A DNA stretch of 64,000 nucleotides from Allium sativum (lineage: Eukaryota; Streptophyta; Magnoliopsida; Asparagales; Amaryllidaceae), in NCBI GenBank assembly GCA_030737875.1, contig CM060924.1, positions 149,848,197-149,912,196 on the forward strand, in the 5' to 3' direction. The number at the start of each line of letters is the position of its first letter. The first letter of the stretch is position 1. This document shows, piece by piece, positions 58,626-64,000 of the stretch. The translations under genes and the position numbers were made by a program. The notes under the pieces were generated by a model, which had not been told where the DNA came from, searched no databases, and saw only the letters and a list, made by a program, of their open reading frames with translations.

Positions 58626-60488
58626 ACGAAATCCTATTCTCAATACCCGTTTTAAGCCCTAATCACAAGTTGTTTGTTATGCATAATATACTGTCTAATT
58701 AAATCAGTTGCTAATCTTCTGTTTATTGGACCTATTCTACTTGCTTTATTATCCATGTTGTTCCCTTTCATATTATTTTCATTCTAGCTCTTTGTGTTGT
58801 TGAAAAGGAAAAGATTTATTTGTCATATTTATATTTTCCTTCCTTACTAACAAAATGTTTCATTTGGTAGTCGTTAGTATTACCTTTTTTTTCTGTTTAT
58901 GCAGGAGAATTTCAAGTCAAAAATAATTGCATATATGTAGTATGTTTAAATGTTTAAAAAAAGTGTATAATTGTTTATCAGTTCAGTAAACTTGTTTTTA
59001 GCTTTACAAGCAGCTAAAGGAATTTCTTGATGACATTTGTTGTGGGTTATTATTGATTTAACACATTGAATGACTTAATTATTGAAACCTGTAGCATAGT
59101 ACATGGATGTGTGATAAATTAGGGTACTTTTTTTTATATGCCTTTACTGACTGAATTTTTATAGTGTTGCACAAATTCAAAAAATATTTGATGTCAATAG
59201 TGTTTTGTACTTTGCTTTAGTTAGCATGCTTTATTTAAATGAGCGAGAGCAGTGTGAATACATGAAACACTTTATAATCGACAGGTTCGATATGTTACAG
59301 AGGAATGGAATGCCATGAGTTAAACCATGAGTGACATTATTTACTGATAGAATCTTACATGTTTATCATCATTTTATAAACTACTTTTAATGCAGAGGAT
59401 TTCTCTCTAGCATTTTAAATTCTTTTTGCAATAGCTAATTGTGATATGAGTATATCAAATATTGAAAGGGTAAAGAAATAATGAGATTTATAGGATGTTA
59501 CATGCATGTTTATGCATGTTATGATAAGAACAACTTGCTTGTTATTGTTATTGCGTGATGCATAAACATATTGTGACTTGTTACTTTTGAGTAATTGAGT
59601 GCTCATTTTTTGTGTATTGGGGTGAATTAAAACCATTGGATAATAACTCAAGGTGTAAAATGTCCAATAAAACTTATTTATCAAAAGTTCAAAGTAATTT
59701 TGTTAGATTTTAGTCTTAAACGACTTTCATTTGACGACTTGTATTTGATCATTGTCTGCATTTTCTAATTACTTTGGATTTCATAAGTCTTTAATTTGAT
59801 CATTTATTGCTAGATAATACTATTACTCTTTGAAGTATGATGATGCTGCACTAATGGTTCAAAATGTATGAGAACTGCTTACTTCCTCTTGCTATTACCA
59901 TTCCTTTTAGCTCTATCCAACTGTAGCAGTACCCTCCGAATTCTGCTGTCTAAATATTCTGGCAGCCTCTCTTCAAGTTGCTACTCCATGAAAGTATTAC
60001 TGCAATCAAGTAATCAACAGTACACATATTACATTACGTGTATGTACTACATTTCAATTTTTTTTATTCTGAATGCCTATCAGGCGGTTGTTGGCAACTA
60101 AGGTTTCTCTATGTGGTCTCTTCAATGAATATCTTATAGTCGATGCATGGAAAGTCATTGAGAAATAGCTGATGTTTTCTCAATATTAACCTTAATTTTT
60201 ACGCTATAAGATCATTTTTTTTTCCAATATGGTTTTTGTATAAGGTTTCAACCAATATTTCCAACGAATTTCACTATTTTGTGACTGTACAGTTGTGAAG
60301 TTCAAAATATTTATCATACTTCTAATTTTTGAGGCATTTACATGTGTAATTCATTTTCCAAAATGGAATATTAGATAACACTAATATTAAACCAAGAGTA
60401 TTGAACTTTTGATTTATTGAGTTTTGTGTGTACGCTCTTTACACTACCTAAATATTTATGGCTTAATTTGGTTTGCCTTTGTCTATAG
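58626..60488. other. AT-rich interior of the CACTA element, probably intronic
   Basis: No long frame. A 77-aa frame at 59868-60101 starts like a signal peptide, but its composition looks like chance translation of T-rich intron sequence. Possible acceptors such as TTTATGCAG (near 58904) are followed by short frames only. Confidence 0.4.
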
Positions 60489-60990
60489 GAATTATCCGCA
60501 ATGACCAGATTACTTCATTCAACCGCTTACAATTTGCCAGGTTTGTTTATAATTTTTGGCATTAAATATCTATGTTATATACTAAAGACGAGTTGCAAAT
60601 ACGTCATGGAAGGATTTGTTGCAGAGAAAATACCTTCACGTATATTAATTTAATTATTTACATGGCTAATTTAAGAAGTACCGATGGAAAAACATTTTAA
60701 TTTTCAGGTACAGATTCTATTTTATTGGCAACAAAATTTACACGAAGTTGGGAAAAGAAGAGACGGTAAAGTTTGCACTTTTATGAATTCAAAATAATAA
60801 GCAAATGTTTATATTAAATGAATAGTTTTGTTTGGTTTAATAATGCAACTTCTCAACTTGAAGAGGAGTGGAATGAACGCTTTAGTAATTTTATATCTCA
60901 AATTTATCATGTTTCACCGCATGACTATATAGAACAAAGTTTCACTCTCTTTACCCTGCAAATTAGAGAAATTGTTCAACTATCAGCACG
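60489..60990 (+). CDS. Three-exon coding chain of an unrecognised gene (partial)
   Basis: Three consecutive exons splice in frame without a stop: 60489-60540 (acceptor CTATAG, donor GTTTGT), 60708-60765 (TTTTCAG, GTAAAG) and 60826-60990 (ATGAATAG, GTATAT). Lengths 52, 58 and 165 give phases 0-1, 1-2 and 2-2, all compatible. The peptide includes MTRLLHSTAYNLPG, TKFTRSWEKKRR, and a glutamate-rich, protein-like part (TSQLEEEWNERFSNFISQIY, IREIVQLSAR). The last exon is less AT-biased in codons than its surroundings. Upstream and downstream exons are needed; the ATG/GTAAGT at 58612 and an open segment at 63599-63699 are candidates. I do not recognise the family. It could be a CACTA accessory gene with many small exons or a host gene fragment captured by the element. 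The two hAT inserts lie in the next intron. Confidence 0.5.
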
Positions 60991-61052
60991 GTATATAATG
61001 AACTATACAATGTTCTTAGCATCTCTTGCTTTAATTATCATTTACATCTTTC

Positions 61053-61060
61053 TCATCTAT
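61053..61060. repeat. Left 8-bp target duplication of the outer hAT-like element
   Basis: TCATCTAT, repeated at 63027-63034. Confidence 0.75.
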
Positions 61061-61655
61061 CAGTGTTATTAATGGTGCACGGCGCAAAAAGGCTAAAACC
61101 CTCTCTGGAGCCTTGGCGCATGACACGGCAAATAGCGCGCGCCTTTTTAATTTACTGCGCATGTTTAAATTTTTTTAATAAATTTAATACGTTAACAAAA
61201 AATTTTAAAAATTTAATATTTTTCGCTAAAACATATGCAACAAATTTTTTATGCATTTTACAGAAGAACATAAAGCATAAAATTTCAAGCACAATAGTTT
61301 TCAAATCTAAAATAATAATACATATTACTGATAAACTAGAAATATGAATTTGATAAATTTAATGCTCGATTGTATCTAATAAATACCAAATCATGAAATA
61401 TTTTCATGTTGCAGCGTATGAAGATATTAGACATATACACACATGCAAAAAAAATTATATCCAATGGTATGTTTCAGAGCTGACTAAATGTTGATTTTCT
61501 GAGGATGTTTTCTCTTTCTTTAAAGTCGCTTCTCTTGATTTATTATTCACGGGTTCTCAGTCCTATTCATTTGCTTTTGCATCTATGCTAGGCAATATTT
61601 TAATATTTTATACATTGCATTATATATTTCTGACAATATTAAAATGAATCTAAAC

Positions 61656-62589
61656 ATGTGTTATCAAAGCGCACGCTATAACGACAAATAGCGCATAGCG
61701 CAATGTTTGTGCTATTGTACCTATAATAGCGCAAAGGTTCCTTATAGCGTAAAAATAGCATGTTATTTTATCATAGCGCAAAATTGTGCATTGCTTTAAA
61801 TAGCGCGATATTTTGTTTTTGTCTATTTTAAATGTTTGAACAATGAATTAAGCCAAAAATAACACACTATTGTATTTATAATGACTCAGAGGAAAAATGT
61901 CATAGAGAATGACTCGAAAGAAGAAGAGATTGATTATCGTTTAAATAATGATTAATGGTTATGATTTAGATGAAACTAGTGAATATGTTTTAAAAATTTA
62001 GAAGCATAGTTTAATTTTATGTTTTGTTATTGTACACTTGAATCACGTTTAACTTTTATTTAAAAAATCTTGTTATTGTAGACTTCATAATTTTTTTTTC
62101 ACTTGATCTTATTTTCACTTGCAACTTTTTTATTTATAATTTTTTTTCTTGATACTTATTAGTAGTTTTTTTTAAAACATTTTGTATAAAAGTGTGTTTT
62201 CGTGCATTTTTTCTGAGAGTTTTATATCACTATAATTGACAAATAGAAATAAATCTCATTATAACTCACAATTATAAGAATAAATTTTAAACTTGTAGGA
62301 TACAATTATATCCATCAATTATTTTAAATGTACAATATGAACTTATCAAATTTTCTGTATATATTATATTTTACATAAAAAATATTAAATACATGCATAA
62401 AGTATGGTAGTGCTTGTATTTGAAGTCTTGAACGTTTTGGATATGACACAAAATATGCACAAAAAAATCAAAATAAAATTCAGTTGGACAAAATATACTT
62501 GATCACTTCTTTTTTCTAAATGAACGCAATAGCGAGCGCTATAGCGCATAGAGCAAGCCTTGAGCTATTTTGCGCTATAGACTACACTG
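61656..62589. mobile_element. Inner hAT-like element nested in the outer one
   Basis: ATCTAAAC at 61648-61655 and 62590-62597 is an 8-bp duplication. Ends read ATGTGTTATCAAAGCGCA and, inward from the right, CAGTGTAGTCTATAGCGCA. Subterminal TAGCGC words abound (61676-61800 and 62528-62575). 934 bp, non-coding. Its ends resemble those of the outer element, so both probably answer to related transposases. Confidence 0.7.
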
Positions 62590-62907
62590 ATCTAAACTAT
62601 GTAGGATAATAAAACATATGTCAGTTCTAAACGTCGGTATGCTAAGATCAATCAATTGCATAATTGTAAGGTTATTAACTCGTTGATGAAAATCAAATAG
62701 ATAATAATGATGTAATTATGTTTCCATATAATTGAAAAAAAGATGATAATATAGTTATTCACATTTCATGTTATCAGTTATTGTGATAATAATAGTTATA
62801 GTAGTAGTGATGGTGGTTGTAGTGATGGTAAGTGTATTTGTAGCAGTCGTAATTACAGTTTGAAATGCAAAAGAGTTAAAGAAAAAAATCATCATAAAAT
62901 AAAGAAA

Positions 62908-63012
62908 AAGCGCGCCATTTTGCGCCATGCGCCATTTTGCGCGCCTTTTCATGTGCGCGCGCCGCAAGCAATATTGGCGCAAACGCCACGCCATGGGCAT
63001 GCCTAGGCGCAC
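62908..63012. repeat. GCGC-rich end of the outer hAT-like element
   Basis: Repeated GCGCCATTTTGCGC-like words and a GTGCGCGCGCC stretch form many short palindromes in otherwise AT-rich DNA. Confidence 0.8.
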
Positions 63013-63034
63013 CTCTCACAACTATGTCATCTAT

Positions 63035-63598
63035 GCAAATTGATCATAATTTTTCAATCAAGTACTACTATTATAGTTTGAGCAACAATTTAACCAAGAT
63101 TTTGAAGTAAAATCACAATGACGCGACATAAGCTGCCATACATAGCAAGTTGGGAAAATATTTGTAGACTTAAATACTCAGTTATGACAAGAAAGTCAGA
63201 AGTTTTTACGTTGTCAAGATTATTGAATATCTCAAACCATATATCGAGCTCAACAATTCGTTTTGAAATCTATATTTTTATTCAAATCACGAATGATGAT
63301 AAGGTGGATAAAGTTCTGATTATCATTGAAAATGATGCAATCATGCAATATATTATCTGGGTATGTAATCTATGTTGAACTAGTCGACGGATATACAAAT
63401 GTTACTTGGGTACACTCCCCTTAGGCTGACACACATTGAAAAGTCATGGTCACTATCATTTTTTTGTTGTAGTCATGTTTCAGATGTAAAGACACTCAAC
63501 CATAGCTATCGTCGTTGTCAAGTATGCACATATTGTATTTTCATTTTTTTTTATTAGTATTTTGAATGTTCAGCTTATTGACTAAGCAGGATAATTAG
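63035..63598. other. CACTA interior right of the hAT-like elements
   Basis: AT-rich. One 86-aa frame (63118-63378) is not recognised and has no convincing splice context. ATGTTTCAG followed by a short open segment to GTATGC (63482-63519) is a weak exon candidate whose phase does not join directly to 60990. Confidence 0.35.
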
Positions 63599-63699
63599 TC
63601 GCTGTTGAGCCGGGTGGAATTATGGCAAGACTAACCCACTACTTTCCTCTATTGCTAAAGGCAATGGCATTATATATTCATCATCAATATATCATTCAG
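63599..63699 (+). other. Candidate exon in the CACTA interior
   Basis: AATTAG/TC at 63598 and ATTCAG/GTTC at 63699 could bound a 101-bp exon. Only one frame is open across it (EPGGIMARLTHYFPLLLKAM and onward), ending in phase 0. Its start phase does not match the end of the exon at 60990, so another exon would be needed between them. An acceptor at about 63861 (TTCTACAG) may open the next exon. Confidence 0.3.
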
Positions 63700-64000
63700 G
63701 TTCTATTTTCTTTTTCTTTTAGGTAGGAGGGTTATTTTCAGTAATATTATCCTGTAAATAGTCATTTTTGATTAGCTTGGCATTGGTACATGGTTCTTTC
63801 AAAATAACAATTGCATTATTCATATGGAAAAGCAAGAGTATGATTTTGTTTTCTTCTACAGGCTTTTCATCTCCATGCTTCTAGACTTTAGCATACACCT
63901 TATTATTGTGTCTGACACACTTTCTGAACTGGTTCACAAAATTTTAGATTTAACATAGTTGTGAAGATGAGAAGCTAGATACATACGTATGGTAATATGA

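Larger units (their letters stand above)
61061..63026. mobile_element. Outer hAT-like non-autonomous element
   Basis: 8-bp duplication TCATCTAT on both sides. The left end reads CAGTGTTATTAATGGTGC and the right end, read inward, CATAGTTGTGAGAGGTGC, matching at 12 of 18. The ends are rich in GGCGC/GCGCC words (61072-61145 and 62908-63012) and the middle is AT-rich. No transposase frame. The 8-bp duplication and CAG-type ends fit hAT. Length is 1966 bp including the nested element. Confidence 0.7.
58194..64000 (+). mobile_element. CACTA (En/Spm-type) transposon, left end; runs past the window
   Basis: LTR C sequence breaks off after TCCATGTGT, and the next bases are CACTACCAACTTTGAGGG, the hallmark terminus of CACTA elements. 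Dense subterminal repeats follow. TGT at 58191-58193 would be the 3-bp target duplication, which I cannot check because the right end is outside. The remaining 2.85 kb or so of LTR C does not reappear before 64000, so the insert is longer than 5.8 kb. The strand is arbitrary until the transposase gene is seen. Confidence 0.7.

Noticed and set aside
59868..60101. 77-aa frame with a signal-peptide-like start
   Set aside because: T-rich intron-like sequence gives hydrophobic residues by chance; there is no domain or splice support and it lies in the interval before the phased exons.
62755..63012. 85-aa minus-strand frame with a TTTTITTTI tail
   Set aside because: It is translation of a simple GTAGTGATGG-like repeat and the GCGC-rich hAT end.

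Overview
The window is repetitive nuclear DNA of a flowering plant. It is AT-rich and built almost entirely of transposable elements inserted into one another. I see no rRNA, tRNA or bacterial-type gene. The species cannot be named from the sequence. The superfamilies present (Ty3/gypsy of Tat and probable Tekay/Del type, Ty1/copia, PIF/Harbinger, CACTA, hAT) and the plant-type splice signals point to an angiosperm with a repeat-rich genome.

Layout, left to right. (1) 1-5446 is the 3' part of a Tat-lineage Ty3/gypsy retrotransposon: a broken integrase end, an antisense ORF with one stop codon and an AT-hook-like tail, a polypurine tract and a 3' LTR of about 1 kb. (2) 5447-6532 has no recognisable gene. 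(3) 6533-43006 plus the region to its right form a nest of related LTR elements whose LTRs begin TGTAAC-N-N-CCCG (or a close variant) and end near CTACA/TTACA. D (6533-9711 and 40741-43006) is an LTR split by element A (9717-40735, target duplication TTTAT). The 5' LTR of A is split by element B (13276-30579, duplication AGTAA). The 5' LTR of B is split by a minus-strand solo LTR, E (14764-20601, duplication GGGAG). (4) Element C (43007 to at least 58193) also sits in D. Its 3' LTR carries a PIF/Harbinger element (50097-51603, duplication CTA), a Ty1/copia element (51841-57246, duplication ATTCC) and the left end of a CACTA element (58194 to beyond the window). (5) The CACTA interior holds a phase-compatible chain of small exons and two hAT-like elements, one inside the other (61061-63026 and 61656-62589), each with an 8-bp target duplication.

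A, B and C have very long LTRs (about 5.0-6.3 kb) around only 1.2-1.4 kb of non-coding interior. That interior keeps a primer site matching initiator tRNA-Met, a leader, a short conserved block in B and C, and a polypurine tract. They therefore look non-autonomous and would depend on gag-pol supplied by another element that is not in this window. Their LTRs have diverged widely but share a TATA box about 1.1-1.2 kb in, three inverted repeats (one with an apparent compensatory base-pair change) and a conserved last 1.1 kb or so.

The only long coding sequences are the copia polyprotein (two internal stops), the Harbinger Myb/SANT-like ORF, which looks intact, and the truncated gypsy integrase. 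The most gene-like unexplained item is the exon chain at 60489-60990.
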